Source: G963662605 sp963667005 (GTDB lineage: Bacteria > Bacteroidota > Ignavibacteria > Ignavibacteriales > Ignavibacteriaceae). Taken from it: a DNA stretch of 64,000 nucleotides. Each line of letters begins with the position of its first letter. The first letter of the stretch is position 1. The notes below the pieces were generated by a model, which had not been told where the DNA came from, made no database searches, and saw nothing but the letters and a program-made list of their open reading frames with translations. Positions 17,244-25,712 of this stretch are shown one piece after another. The stretch covers positions 3,472,001-3,536,000 of the forward strand of contig OY762937.1 of NCBI GenBank assembly GCA_963667005.1, in the 5' to 3' direction. The translations under genes and the position numbers were made by a program.

Positions 17244-18806
17244 CTACTTAATCAGCAACATTTTCTTAGTTGAAGTAAAACTGCCTGATTTCATTGTATA
17301 GAAATATATTCCGCTCGGCAAATTTGAAGCATTAAATGCTACCGTATACCTTCCTGCCTGCTGTTGTTCATTCACTAAAGACTTGACAACCTTACCAAGA
17401 ACATCATATACAACTAAACCGACATACCCGGCTTTGGCTAATTCGTAACTAATTGCTGTCGTCGGATTAAAAGGGTTTGGGTAAGGCTCATCTAACTTAT
17501 AATCCTGTGTTTTTGGGTTTTGAGCGTCCTGTATCCCTACCTTCATTGAGGTATCCCCACTGTAGATAATAAAATATCCGTCTATACATGTTCCGGATGT
17601 GGTTGCCGTGCCGATACAAAAATCATTAACCCCATCTCCGTTTACATCACCCACCCCTTTTATCACCCCGGCAAAAAAGTCATCCTGATCGCCCCACGCG
17701 GCAACCGGCAGATTGTGCGCGTTCATGTCTTTACCGCCAAGCCATAACTTAGCTACCGCATAGCCGCCTCTTTCCCGCGACAGAAAATCATTATACCCAT
17801 CGCCATTTACATCGCCAACCTTCTCAAAGCGAAGTAAATCGCTGTTTTGCGTGTTTAGTATTACTTTCGGAATGGTGTCTAATGGGTAATTTCCGTAAAG
17901 AATACTGTTTTTCATATAATAGGTAAAGTTTCCATAACTCGGCATAATTATGTCTTCTTTCCCATCTCCGTTAATATCTCCGATAAACTGCATTGCATCA
18001 AAGCGCCATTTATGTTGACCCTGCTTTAGCCGAAGAACTGCTATCGTATCCCAGTTTTCGTTACCGAGAATAAGATTACCTGTGCTGATGGAGTCAATAA
18101 GGTGAACATTAGTGTCCTTATAAGTAGTCTGATACCATATGTCTGTTTTTCCGTCACCGTTGATATCCCCGAATTGGAAATTTGCGATAATAGTTTTGCC
18201 GCTTGTATCACCGGATAGTATCATCTTAGGAATAGTATCAAGAACCGGATTTGTTGTGTAAAAGTAATACGAATGCGCTGTGGATTTTAGATGATTCGGG
18301 ATACAGTCATCCATCACTAATAGATCATTATACCCGTCTCCGTTAAAATCGGGCAACGTATATAAGTATATACCCCACCATATACTTGAGCCGACTGGTT
18401 GAGGCAGGTGTATATCGGGAATGGTATCAAGCAGTTTCCCGCCGTAATATATTTCTAAATCGGGCGCAAACGTACTTGGATCATAATAGCATACTGCTAT
18501 ATCTAATTTCCCATCATGATTGACATCAATTGTAGTGATTGCTTTTGGATATTGGTCATGATATCCATAGAAGCTTTTAGCCGGAATAGTATCAAGAAGG
18601 CTGCCACCAAAGAATATATTAAATTTCTTTTCGGTGCAACTGTATGCTAGAAAGTCATCATACCCATCCCCGTTCTGGTCACCAAGGGAGAAAATATTCA
18701 GTGATTGATTCAGTCGCATGAATTTTTTCATCAGCACCGCATTGAACTTCGTTTGCGGATAAAGAGAAATAAGACCTAACAAGATTATTAATAATGTACT
18801 CTTCAT
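17244..18806 (-). CDS. Secreted FG-GAP/VCBS repeat protein with T9SS sorting tail (paralog B)
   Basis: A 520-residue exported protein. A signal peptide (LLIILLGLISLYPQ) is followed by about seven repeats carrying DxNxDGxxD calcium-binding loops (GDQNGDGYDD, DVNHDGKLD, DFNGDGYND, DINGDGKTD, DINGDGKED, DVNGDGYND, DVNGDGVND), consistent with an integrin-like beta-propeller. The last 80 residues are a type A T9SS sorting domain: PYPNPFNPTTAISYEL, LPSGIYFY, terminal KKMLLIK. It would be secreted or anchored outside the outer membrane. It lies 32 bases downstream of a close paralog (18839-20422). The central region is nearly identical between the two, but the sorting tail is a different version. 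The substrate or partner is unknown. Confidence 0.88.
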   Translation of the reverse strand: MKSTLLIILLGLISLYPQTKFNAVLMKKFMRLNQSLNIFSLGDQNGDGYDDFLAYSCTEKKFNIFFGGSLLDTIPAKSFYGYHDQYPKAITTIDVNHDGKLDIAVCYYDPSTFAPDLEIYYGGKLLDTIPDIHLPQPVGSSIWWGIYLYTLPDFNGDGYNDLLVMDDCIPNHLKSTAHSYYFYTTNPVLDTIPKMILSGDTSGKTIIANFQFGDINGDGKTDIWYQTTYKDTNVHLIDSISTGNLILGNENWDTIAVLRLKQGQHKWRFDAMQFIGDINGDGKEDIIMPSYGNFTYYMKNSILYGNYPLDTIPKVILNTQNSDLLRFEKVGDVNGDGYNDFLSRERGGYAVAKLWLGGKDMNAHNLPVAAWGDQDDFFAGVIKGVGDVNGDGVNDFCIGTATTSGTCIDGYFIIYSGDTSMKVGIQDAQNPKTQDYKLDEPYPNPFNPTTAISYELAKAGYVGLVVYDVLGKVVKSLVNEQQQAGRYTVAFNASNLPSGIYFYTMKSGSFTSTKKMLLIK

Positions 18807-18838
18807 GGCTGTACTTTCTTTTTATAAAATTTCAGCAA

Positions 18839-20422
18839 CTATTTTACAAGCAATAATTTTTTACTCTGCCTGAAGATGACATGGTCACCCTCGGTAGCAG
18901 TCAGTTCAATAAAATAAACTCCGCTCGGCAGGTTCACCCCGCTATACTCGTACTTGTGAACTCCCGCTTTTTGTTCTTCTGATAACAACTGTTGTATCTC
19001 TTGCCCCACTGTATTATAAATCGTTAATCGTGCTTTGCTGTCTTTTCCCAATATATAATTAATTGTCGTTGTCGGATTAAAAGGGTTTGGGTAGGGCTCA
19101 TCAAGCTTGTAATTGAGTGTTTTCGGGTTTTGCTCATCCTGTATCCCGACTTTCATTGAGGTATCCCCACTGTAAATAATAAAGTATCCGTCTATACATG
19201 TTCCGGATGTGGTTGCCGTGCCGATACAAAAATCGTTTATCCCGTCTCCGTTTACATCCCCGACTCCCTTTATTACTCCGGCAAAAAAGTCATCCTGATC
19301 GCCCCATGAAGCAACCGGCAGGTTATGCGTGTTCATGTCTTTGCCGCCGAGCCATAACTTGGCTACCGCGTAGCCGCCGTTATCCCGTGATAAAAAATCA
19401 TTATATCCGTCACCGTTTACATCCCCCAGTTTCTCGAAGCGAAACAAGTCTTGGTTTTGCGTGTTCAGAATTACTTTCGGTATCGTATCAAGAGGATAAT
19501 TTCCGTAAAGAATACTGTTTTTCATATAATAGGTAAAATTCCCATAACTCGGCATGATAATATCGTCCTTCCCGTCTCCGTTGATATCCCCGATAAACTG
19601 CATCGCATCAAACCGCCATTTATGCTGTCCCTGCTTTAGCCGAAGAACCGCTGTCGTATCCCAGTTCTCGTTACCGAGAATAAGATTACCTGTGCTGATG
19701 GAGTCAATAAGGTGAACATTAGTGTCCTTATAAGTAGTCTGATACCATATGTCTGTTTTTCCGTCACCATTGATATCACCGAATTGGAAATTTGCGATAA
19801 TAGTTTTTCCGCTTGTATCACCGGATAGTATCATCTTAGGAATGGTATCAAGAACCGGATTTGTTGTGTAAAAATAATACGAATGCGCTGAGGATTTTGA
19901 GTGGTTTGGTGTATTTATATCCATTACCGCCAAGTCATTATACCCGTCTCCGTTAAAATCAGGTATAGTAAATAAATATGTGCCCCACCATATACTTGAG
20001 CTAGCGGGTCGTGGCAGTTGAACATCGGGAATAGTATCTAAGAATTTCCCTCCAAGATATATCTCAAAATCAGGGGCAAAGGAAACGGGATCATAATAGC
20101 AAATCGCTACATCCAATTTTTCATCATGATTAATATCTATTGTTGTTATTGCTTTTTCCCATTGGTCGTGGTATCCGGAAAAACTGAGAGCGGGTATGGT
20201 ATCCATCGGATTACCGCCAAAAAATATAAAAAACTTCTTCTCGGCACAGCTGGCGACTAAAAAATCGTCATACCCATCACCGTTTTGGTCACCAAGCGGA
20301 TAAATATTTTTGTCCTGATTCAACGGCATGTATTTCTTCATCAGAACCGTGTTGAATTTCGTTTGCGGATAAAGCGAGGTTGCGAGTAATAATACCACTG
20401 CTGCTACAACTATATTTTTCAT
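18839..20422 (-). CDS. Secreted FG-GAP/VCBS repeat protein with T9SS sorting tail (paralog A)
   Basis: A 527-residue paralog of the gene that follows it. It has a signal peptide (VVAAVVLLLATSLYPQ), the same series of DxNxDGxxD loops and a beta-propeller-like core. From about residue 160 to 430 the protein is almost identical to paralog B, and the DNA is identical over 100 bases (19669-19768 versus 18059-18158). The T9SS tail diverges just after PYPNPFNPTT: it reads INYILGKDSKARLTIYN...LPSGVYFIEL and ends FRQSKKLLLVK, including an insert (ATEGDHVI) absent from B. The ATG at 20422 has AGAGGA upstream. A 30-codon remnant ending in FRQSKKLMLIK lies 21 bases before it. Function is unknown; an adhesin or surface carbohydrate-binding role is plausible from the fold. 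Confidence 0.88.
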   Translation of the reverse strand: MKNIVVAAVVLLLATSLYPQTKFNTVLMKKYMPLNQDKNIYPLGDQNGDGYDDFLVASCAEKKFFIFFGGNPMDTIPALSFSGYHDQWEKAITTIDINHDEKLDVAICYYDPVSFAPDFEIYLGGKFLDTIPDVQLPRPASSSIWWGTYLFTIPDFNGDGYNDLAVMDINTPNHSKSSAHSYYFYTTNPVLDTIPKMILSGDTSGKTIIANFQFGDINGDGKTDIWYQTTYKDTNVHLIDSISTGNLILGNENWDTTAVLRLKQGQHKWRFDAMQFIGDINGDGKDDIIMPSYGNFTYYMKNSILYGNYPLDTIPKVILNTQNQDLFRFEKLGDVNGDGYNDFLSRDNGGYAVAKLWLGGKDMNTHNLPVASWGDQDDFFAGVIKGVGDVNGDGINDFCIGTATTSGTCIDGYFIIYSGDTSMKVGIQDEQNPKTLNYKLDEPYPNPFNPTTTINYILGKDSKARLTIYNTVGQEIQQLLSEEQKAGVHKYEYSGVNLPSGVYFIELTATEGDHVIFRQSKKLLLVK

Positions 20423-20443
20423 ACAATTCCTCTTTCGACTTTT

Positions 20444-20536
20444 CTATTTAATTAGCATAAGCTTTTTACTCTGCCGGAAAGCGGCAATGCCGCTTTCGTT
20501 TGCGTCTTCAGGCAAACTTGTGGGGTACAATTTCAT
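20444..20536 (-). pseudogene. 30-codon remnant of a third T9SS sorting tail (or small ORF)
   Basis: Directly before paralog A, on the same strand, a short open frame starts with ATG (20534-20536) and stops at 20444-20446. Its last residues, FRQSKKLMLIK, match the end of paralog A (FRQSKKLLLVK) and the general T9SS tail ending. An in-frame TGA lies 21 bases upstream of the ATG and no ribosome site is visible. The likeliest reading is the 3' end of a deleted third copy in the tandem array. A translated leader peptide or a dispersed repeat that happens to encode the motif is also possible. Confidence 0.5.
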
Positions 20537-20777
20537 AATATAATTTTCTGTTATTCATGCGATGTGTGATTAAAAAAATCAACAATTCCAACAACGTGCC
20601 TATCATTATATCATGCCTCAACAATCTATGCATTAACTTACCCAGTTATTCTGCCATTATCAAGTTAAATCAGTAATGAGCGAATTGCATCATACAAAAG
20701 GTAACCATGTGGATTTAAGAAAAGGCTGTTGAATAGTAACATAGATGACCGAAAAACGGACTGAATTGGGGATTAAA
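20537..20777. other. Gene-free spacer
   Basis: About 240 bases of AT-rich sequence between the tail remnant and the terminator of the TrmH-type gene. No open frame with recognisable coding content, no RNA gene and no strong repeat was seen. Promoter(s) for the FG-GAP pair would have to lie here. Confidence 0.5.
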
Positions 20778-20820
20778 CAAAAAAGGTTGTCGTATTTAAC
20801 TTTGGCGACAGCCTCTTTTT
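20778..20820 (-). terminator. Terminator after the TrmH-type methyltransferase gene
   Basis: The arms AGGTTGTCG and CGACAGCCT form a 9-bp stem with one G-U pair. On the minus strand the stem is followed by a run of six T. It starts immediately after the stop codon of the gene ending at 20819. Confidence 0.75.
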
Positions 20821-21568
20821 ATTTGCATAACTGCGATATGATGATGGAAGCAGCGACGCCTACATTAAGCGATTCGCCTGCCCCCTTTTTCGGAATGGTA
20901 ATGTATGTTTGAATGTGTTTCTTAAGCGCTGGAGATATCCCCTCTGCTTCGCTTCCCATGACCAATAATGTTTTCTCCGGTGGCGTATAAGCAAAGATAT
21001 TTTCGCCATGTAATTCCGCCCCGATCACGACAAATCCCGCATCCCGGGCTTGCAGAAGTTTTGTATAGCCGGCATCATCACTAATGATATTCATCGAGAA
21101 GATGGCACCCATTGAACCCCTAACTACCTTTGGATTAAAAACATCAACGGAGTCACGGCTGAGCATAATATCACGAATACCAAACCAGGCTGCAGTGCGT
21201 ATCATGGTGCCCGCGTTACCGGGGTCTTTAATTTCATCAAAGTAAAGAACGCACCCTGCGTGCAGCTTATCAACACGGTCTTCAAAAACAGGCATTTCGA
21301 GCACAGCCCCAATTCCCTGGGCAGTTTGCGTATCGCTAAGTAGTTTGAATTCTTTTTCAGCTACAACGTGTATTTCGTATGATGAAAGAAAGCTGTTATC
21401 GTGTGAATTGAGATAGCTTTCGGTAGCGATGACAGCCTCGCAAAAGTAATTGCTTTTTAAGGCTTCTTCTACGAGTCGCTTACCCTCAACAAATATCTTA
21501 CCGTGGGCAGTCCGGTATTTCTTCTCTTTCAGAGAGGCGTATTCTTTGAGGGCTGCTTTTGTTATCAT
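20819..21568 (-). CDS. TrmH/SpoU-family RNA 2'-O-methyltransferase
   Basis: A 249-residue SPOUT-class enzyme that transfers methyl from SAM to the 2'-O of a ribose in rRNA or tRNA. The N-terminal 90 residues are an L30e-like substrate-binding domain (GKIFVEGKRLVEEAL). The catalytic knot carries the three SpoU motifs: DPGNAGTMIRTAAWFG near 117, VVRGSMGAIFS near 150, and LVMGSEAEGIS / IPKKGAGESLNVGVAASI near 205-240. The architecture resembles RlmB and TsnR types more than TrmL. The start overlaps the end of the DUF971 gene by 4 bases (ATGA), so the two are translationally coupled. The exact RNA target cannot be read from the sequence. Confidence 0.92.
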   Translation of the reverse strand: MITKAALKEYASLKEKKYRTAHGKIFVEGKRLVEEALKSNYFCEAVIATESYLNSHDNSFLSSYEIHVVAEKEFKLLSDTQTAQGIGAVLEMPVFEDRVDKLHAGCVLYFDEIKDPGNAGTMIRTAAWFGIRDIMLSRDSVDVFNPKVVRGSMGAIFSMNIISDDAGYTKLLQARDAGFVVIGAELHGENIFAYTPPEKTLLVMGSEAEGISPALKKHIQTYITIPKKGAGESLNVGVAASIIISQLCK

Positions 21569-21903
21569 ATCAAGGAATCGTATTTCTGTTCTTCATCGGA
21601 CTGCCGGGATTCATGAAGCTGTTTGAGATAATCCCATGAGTATATTCCCGAATCGTGGCCGTCTTTCCAGTTAATCTGAATGGCATATCCGCCCACGGGT
21701 TGTATTGATGCTATTTTATAAGCCTCTGGAGTGGTGGCAGTAGGGCCTTCCGGTATGTATGTTTTAAAGAGAACCGTTTCGCCTTTACAGCCGGCACATG
21801 GACACTCATCCCGTAAATAGCCAAGCGGCAGCTGCCATTCTTCGGGTTCGTTCCATACCAGAATAAGTTTTTCGTCTTTAACTTTTATTTGTTTTGGCTG
21901 CAT
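21565..21903 (-). CDS. DUF971 domain protein
   Basis: A 112-residue cytoplasmic protein consisting of one DUF971 domain, the fold found at the N-terminus of gamma-butyrobetaine hydroxylase. Conserved features are LRDECPCAGCKGE, with a CxxC-like cysteine pair near 35-40, and GGYAIQINWKDGHDSGIYSWDYL near 72-95, which is the family hallmark. The cysteines and histidine may bind metal. Small DUF971 proteins are often near iron-sulfur cluster genes, but none is seen here. The gene is coupled by a 4-base overlap to the downstream methyltransferase and lies 3 bases after holA. Its molecular role is unknown. Confidence 0.85.
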   Translation of the reverse strand: MQPKQIKVKDEKLILVWNEPEEWQLPLGYLRDECPCAGCKGETVLFKTYIPEGPTATTPEAYKIASIQPVGGYAIQINWKDGHDSGIYSWDYLKQLHESRQSDEEQKYDSLI

Positions 21904-21906
21904 ATG

Positions 21907-22935
21907 TCACTTGGAGTTTGCGGGAAATATTGCACTTAATAATTTCGTCATAATGGTTTTATGATCGAGAACGGATGTTTTAACTGCCAGATCTGCTTCA
22001 AGTAAAGCTTCGGCAATAATTTTCAATCTGTTTGGCGAATATCTTTTCGAAATTGCAGCTAACTTCGGATAGGTCCACGGCTGCACGCCAAGTTGTCTCG
22101 CCGCATCAGGCTGCGATATCCCCGACTGAATCTGTTCCGGTATTCTTGAGACATTCGTGAACAACTTATTAAAATAGCCGATCATGGTAAGCGGATATTC
22201 ACCTGCATCAAGCAAGGTAAAAGCTACACGGAATGCCTGCGGGCCGTTATTCTCTTCAATCGCCTTTTCAAGATCAAACACAAGAAACTTTTTCGTATCA
22301 ACCATCTGCGCCATTACCGTTTCACGGGTTATGACCTTTTCATCTTTCAGATACAGAAAAATTTTATCCAATTGCATTTCGAGAATTGCCCTGTCTTCAC
22401 CGCTAAGATCAATGAGAAGTGCGGCTTCAGCCGGAGCAATCGTCTTGCCGTTATCGGCAGCCTTTTGAATTATCCAGCTTTGCAGATTTCGCTGCTGGAG
22501 CGGTTTGCTCTCGAATATATAACCTTTTTCAACAAGGGCCTTGGCATATTCCTGCCCCATCGCAGTAAACTTACCCGCGTGACTCATGATCAGATGAGTG
22601 AACGGAGAAGGAGATTTTATGTACGAGGCAAAGATGTTTTTTTCTTTTTCAGGACGGGTTTCAAGTTCTTTGTATATAACCAGCTTATCCTGCCCGCCCA
22701 GCGGATATGACATAGCAAAATCCAGAACTTCATCGCATGCGGACTTGCCGTAATAAACGCCGCGGTCAAACTCTTGATTTACTGTCGGAAGAATTGCGGC
22801 CTCCAACTCTTCAATAGTTTGATTAATCTGATATGTATCCTCGCCATAGATAAAATAAACCGGAAGGAACTGCTTTTTCTTTATGTGCGCTCCGATTTCC
22901 GATACCGGCGGAAGTGATACTCTTTCTTTACTCAT
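21907..22935 (-). CDS. holA: DNA polymerase III subunit delta
   Basis: The 342-residue delta subunit of the clamp loader, which opens the beta clamp and places it on primed DNA together with the tau/gamma and delta-prime subunits. The N-terminal FLPVYFIYGEDTYQINQTIEELE, the degenerate ATPase region around GGQDKLVIYKELE, and the C-terminal helical collar (AFRVAFTLLDAGEYPLTMIGYFNKLF) match HolA. As expected for this subunit there is no working Walker A. It heads a tight minus-strand group with the DUF971 protein and the TrmH-type methyltransferase. A 170-base spacer with a large inverted repeat separates it from the cyclophilin gene upstream. Confidence 0.93.
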   Translation of the reverse strand: MSKERVSLPPVSEIGAHIKKKQFLPVYFIYGEDTYQINQTIEELEAAILPTVNQEFDRGVYYGKSACDEVLDFAMSYPLGGQDKLVIYKELETRPEKEKNIFASYIKSPSPFTHLIMSHAGKFTAMGQEYAKALVEKGYIFESKPLQQRNLQSWIIQKAADNGKTIAPAEAALLIDLSGEDRAILEMQLDKIFLYLKDEKVITRETVMAQMVDTKKFLVFDLEKAIEENNGPQAFRVAFTLLDAGEYPLTMIGYFNKLFTNVSRIPEQIQSGISQPDAARQLGVQPWTYPKLAAISKRYSPNRLKIIAEALLEADLAVKTSVLDHKTIMTKLLSAIFPANSK

Positions 22936-23006
22936 TAATTACTCTATTCTTTACCTTTTTGGTTCATTTACCCCCTGCAATTTACATCCGGGAATAAACA
23001 AAGTAA

Positions 23007-23086
23007 AGGCTGTATTAAAAGCATTCAGACAATTTCATGAAGCCGCCTTAGCGGCAAGTATGGAACCGTAACTTTTAATACAGCCT
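23007..23086 (-). terminator. Large stem-loop after the cyclophilin gene
   Basis: Perfect 15-bp arms, AGGCTGTATTAAAAG (23007-23021) and CTTTTAATACAGCCT (23072-23086), enclose 50 bases that contain a second small hairpin, GCCGC-CTTA-GCGGC. On the minus strand it follows the stop at 23105 by 18 bases and is itself followed by a T-rich stretch. It is probably a terminator, but the nested structure is unusually large. Confidence 0.55.
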
Positions 23087-23104
23087 GAATATGGATCAGG
23101 GAAA

Positions 23105-23584
23105 TTATTTTTCCCGTATTTCTATAGCAACTGACTCGATTTTAATGTCTTTTAATGGGCGATCCTGTCCGTTTGTTGCAACTTTACCAATGGCGTTTAC
23201 AACATCCATTCCACCGATTACCTTGCCGAATACAGAATGCTTTCCGTCTAACCACGGCGTATCAACAAGTGTTATAAAAAACTGGCTGCCGTTGGTGTTC
23301 GGTCCTGCATTAGCCATCGAAAGAATTCCCGGTCCTTCATGCTTAGCTGACGGATGAAATTCATCGGCGAAGTTTTTACCCCAGAAGCTTGAGCCGCCTC
23401 TTCCGGTACCGGTCGGGTCGCCGCCCTGAATCATGAATTTATCAATAACACGATGGAATATGATTCCATTATAATAGTCTTTCTGGGCTAGTCCGACAAA
23501 ATTCTCTACAGTTTTCGGAGCATATTTGTCGAATAATTCGATCTCAATCTTGCCCATTGTTGTTTGCATAATTGCTACAGTCAT
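23105..23584 (-). CDS. Cyclophilin-type peptidyl-prolyl isomerase, cytoplasmic
   Basis: A 159-residue single-domain cyclophilin that catalyses cis-trans isomerisation of prolyl bonds. The active-site Arg lies in FHRVIDKFMIQGGDPTGTGRGG (near residues 45-65), and NGSQFFITL near 100 carries the conserved Gln and Phe. No signal peptide precedes the domain: the protein starts MTVAIMQTTMGKIEIELFDKYAPK. It therefore acts in the cytoplasm. It lies 34 bases downstream of a second cyclophilin gene whose product is exported. The two share more than half of their residues and probably arose by tandem duplication. Confidence 0.95.
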   Translation of the reverse strand: MTVAIMQTTMGKIEIELFDKYAPKTVENFVGLAQKDYYNGIIFHRVIDKFMIQGGDPTGTGRGGSSFWGKNFADEFHPSAKHEGPGILSMANAGPNTNGSQFFITLVDTPWLDGKHSVFGKVIGGMDVVNAIGKVATNGQDRPLKDIKIESVAIEIREK

Positions 23585-23618
23585 AAAATATCCTCATCCT
23601 TAAAATTAAATAACAGTG

Positions 23619-24185
23619 TTAGCGTTTCTCGATTTTTATAGACAACATTTTAACAGGAACTACCGGACGGTCATTCTTTGTCTTTGTTTTTCCAATTGCT
23701 CTTACAACCTCTTGTCCCTTGATAACCTTTGCAAAGATTGAATAGTGGCCATCCAGGCGTCTTTGCGGGCTCAATGTAATGAAGAACTGGCTTGTGTTTG
23801 TGTTGGGTCCACGGTTAGCCATAGCGACAATCCCTTCTTTGTCAAAAACGAGGTTCGGCGTTACTTCATCTTCGAATTCTTTGCCCCAGATGCTGCTTCC
23901 ACCGGAACCGCTTCCCGTCGGATCCCCGCCCTGGATCATAAATTTGTCAATTACTCTATGAAAGAGAATTCCATTATAATATCCTTTCTTGGCCAATCCG
24001 ATAAAGTTTTCAACCGTCTTTGGAGCTTCTTTCTCGTAGAATTCGATTTCAATGGTACCCATTGTTGTCTTTATTACAGCAACGGTCTTACCGCCGGCCT
24101 TTTTTGCGTTCTTTTGAGCGTATGATACAGAGCTGAACGCGACAAGAGCGCCAAGTAAAGCAAAGAGGACAAAATATTTTTTCAT
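23619..24185 (-). CDS. Cyclophilin-type peptidyl-prolyl isomerase, exported
   Basis: A 188-residue cyclophilin with an N-terminal Sec signal peptide (KKYFVLFALLGALVAFSSVSYA). A short Lys-rich mature start precedes the catalytic domain. Active-site motifs FHRVIDKFMIQGGDPTGSGSGG and NTSQFFITL are intact. It should fold or protect proteins in the periplasm, parallel to its cytoplasmic sister downstream. The two genes form a tandem pair with 34 bases between them. Upstream, 27 bases away and on the same strand, is uppP. A role in folding outer-membrane or secreted proteins is inference from location. Confidence 0.95.
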   Translation of the reverse strand: MKKYFVLFALLGALVAFSSVSYAQKNAKKAGGKTVAVIKTTMGTIEIEFYEKEAPKTVENFIGLAKKGYYNGILFHRVIDKFMIQGGDPTGSGSGGSSIWGKEFEDEVTPNLVFDKEGIVAMANRGPNTNTSQFFITLSPQRRLDGHYSIFAKVIKGQEVVRAIGKTKTKNDRPVVPVKMLSIKIEKR

Positions 24186-24212
24186 ATGTTTTTCCTTTAT
24201 GATGGTAATACT

Positions 24213-25067
24213 TTATAAAGCAGCCGTTATCAGATTCGACTTGAGTAAAATCAAAATAACCAGGCCGAGAATAATACGATAGTAAATGAATACGGATGTA
24301 GTATTCTTTTTCAAAAACTTCAAGAGAAAATCAATTGCCAAATAGCCGCTTATTCCGGATACCAGCGTGGCAACGATCATGGCAACCATGAGGCTATGGT
24401 CCATATAGTGGAGGCTTTCTTTCAATTCCAGTAAACCGCTCGCAAAAACCGCGGGGATGCTCAACAAAAATGAAAAGCGGGCTGCGGTTTCGCGTTTCAA
24501 TCCAAGGAATAATCCACCGGTAATTGTTGTACCCGAGCGAGATGCTCCCGGAATCAATGCAAAACATTGAGCGCAGCCAATGAGAATTGCATCTTTAATT
24601 GAGACATGCTCTAAATCTTTTTTAAATGTTGCGACTCTTTCAGCAATCGCAAGAATAACAGCCAAAAGGATTAAAGAAAATGATATGACAACCAAATTCT
24701 TTGTCAACGCACCTTCAATGACATGTTTCAGGCTCAATCCGATTAGGACAATCGGAATAGTGCCTAACCCGATCATCCAGCCCATTTTAGAATTCAATGA
24801 TTGTTGTTTGATTGCCTTTCTTTCAACTACGTTCTCTTGCACGAATGCCCGCAATATTGAGATAATATCTTTAAAGAAATATATTAGTACAGCGCAAAGT
24901 GTGCCGAGTTGAATTACAGCAATAAATGCAGTCCACCTTTCAGTATGAGCAGCATCAATTAAGCCCATTAATTTGCCTGCGAGTGTTAAATGTGCAGTAC
25001 TGCTGATAGGCAAAAATTCCGACAAGCCCTGAATAAGACCAAGGACGATTGCTTGTATAATTGACAA
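24213..25067 (-). CDS. uppP: Undecaprenyl-diphosphatase
   Basis: A 284-residue integral membrane enzyme (BacA/UppP) that dephosphorylates undecaprenyl pyrophosphate, recycling the lipid carrier for peptidoglycan and O-antigen. The N-terminal signature GLIQGLSEFLPISSTAHL holds the essential glutamate and serine residues. The second signature, PGASRSGTTITGGLFLGLKRE, near residues 165-190 holds the catalytic Arg and Ser. About eight membrane helices are visible. It lies 9 bases downstream of the outer-membrane protein gene in the run that also holds ftsK and lolA. Overexpression of this family gives bacitracin resistance, but here it is most likely the housekeeping copy. Confidence 0.96.
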   Translation of the reverse strand: MSIIQAIVLGLIQGLSEFLPISSTAHLTLAGKLMGLIDAAHTERWTAFIAVIQLGTLCAVLIYFFKDIISILRAFVQENVVERKAIKQQSLNSKMGWMIGLGTIPIVLIGLSLKHVIEGALTKNLVVISFSLILLAVILAIAERVATFKKDLEHVSIKDAILIGCAQCFALIPGASRSGTTITGGLFLGLKRETAARFSFLLSIPAVFASGLLELKESLHYMDHSLMVAMIVATLVSGISGYLAIDFLLKFLKKNTTSVFIYYRIILGLVILILLKSNLITAAL

Positions 25068-25076
25068 ATGACCTCC

Positions 25077-25712
25077 TTATAAAATAAAAAGTACACCAAG
25101 TTTAATTCCGGCAGAAAATGCCGAAAACTTCACATTGCCCGGTTGTGAGGCCCCTGCGATCAGATAATTCCCGGCGCTTGTTTTGGGAGCCGGGATATAA
25201 TCATACCGCAATTCGCCGCCAATATAGGCATAAGAAATACTTGATAATTGCGTTGATGCATCCGCTCTGCCTACAATACCCCATCCCGTGGAACTATACT
25301 TCGTTTCATTGATCGTATAGTTCTTTTCGGAAACCGATAAAAACCTTGGACCGATACCGGCGCCGATCTTCAACTGATATCCCTCGTTTGAAGATACCCG
25401 ATAATACATGAATGACGGTTTAAATACCTGATACGACATTTCATAACCGCCGTCACCATTAAAAGTATTGAGTTCAAGAGCAGCTTCTAATCCATACTGA
25501 GCCGGTAGAATTCTATAACCCACCTCAACGCCAAACTCAACAGCCGATTGAAATGAACTTAACTGATTAGCGCCCATATAGTTTATGTTCAGATAATCGC
25601 GTAAGGATGGCATATTCACCATACTCAAGCCCATACTGCTTCTCAATTCGATCTGTGAATGGGCAATGCCGGAGTACAATAGTATTAACACAACAAATAA
25701 ATACCTTTTCAT
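25077..25712 (-). CDS. Predicted outer-membrane beta-barrel protein
   Basis: A 211-residue exported protein with a clear signal peptide (FVVLILLYSGIAHSQ) and a mature part of alternating hydrophobic and polar strands rich in Gly, Tyr and Ser. Examples are VEFGVEVGYRI, LKIGAGIGPRFL and SAGIKLGVLFIL at the C-terminus, as in small OmpA/OmpW-like barrels of about eight strands. No enzymatic motif was recognised and no specific family name is justified. The start overlaps the stop of the flippase-like gene by 4 bases (ATGA), so the two are translationally coupled. Neighbouring lolA and uppP fit an envelope-building group. Confidence 0.65.
   Translation of the reverse strand: MKRYLFVVLILLYSGIAHSQIELRSSMGLSMVNMPSLRDYLNINYMGANQLSSFQSAVEFGVEVGYRILPAQYGLEAALELNTFNGDGGYEMSYQVFKPSFMYYRVSSNEGYQLKIGAGIGPRFLSVSEKNYTINETKYSSTGWGIVGRADASTQLSSISYAYIGGELRYDYIPAPKTSAGNYLIAGASQPGNVKFSAFSAGIKLGVLFIL

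Noticed and set aside
22883..23071. Plus-strand frame across the large stem-loop
   Set aside because: It runs antisense over the holA start and through the hairpin; no coding evidence.
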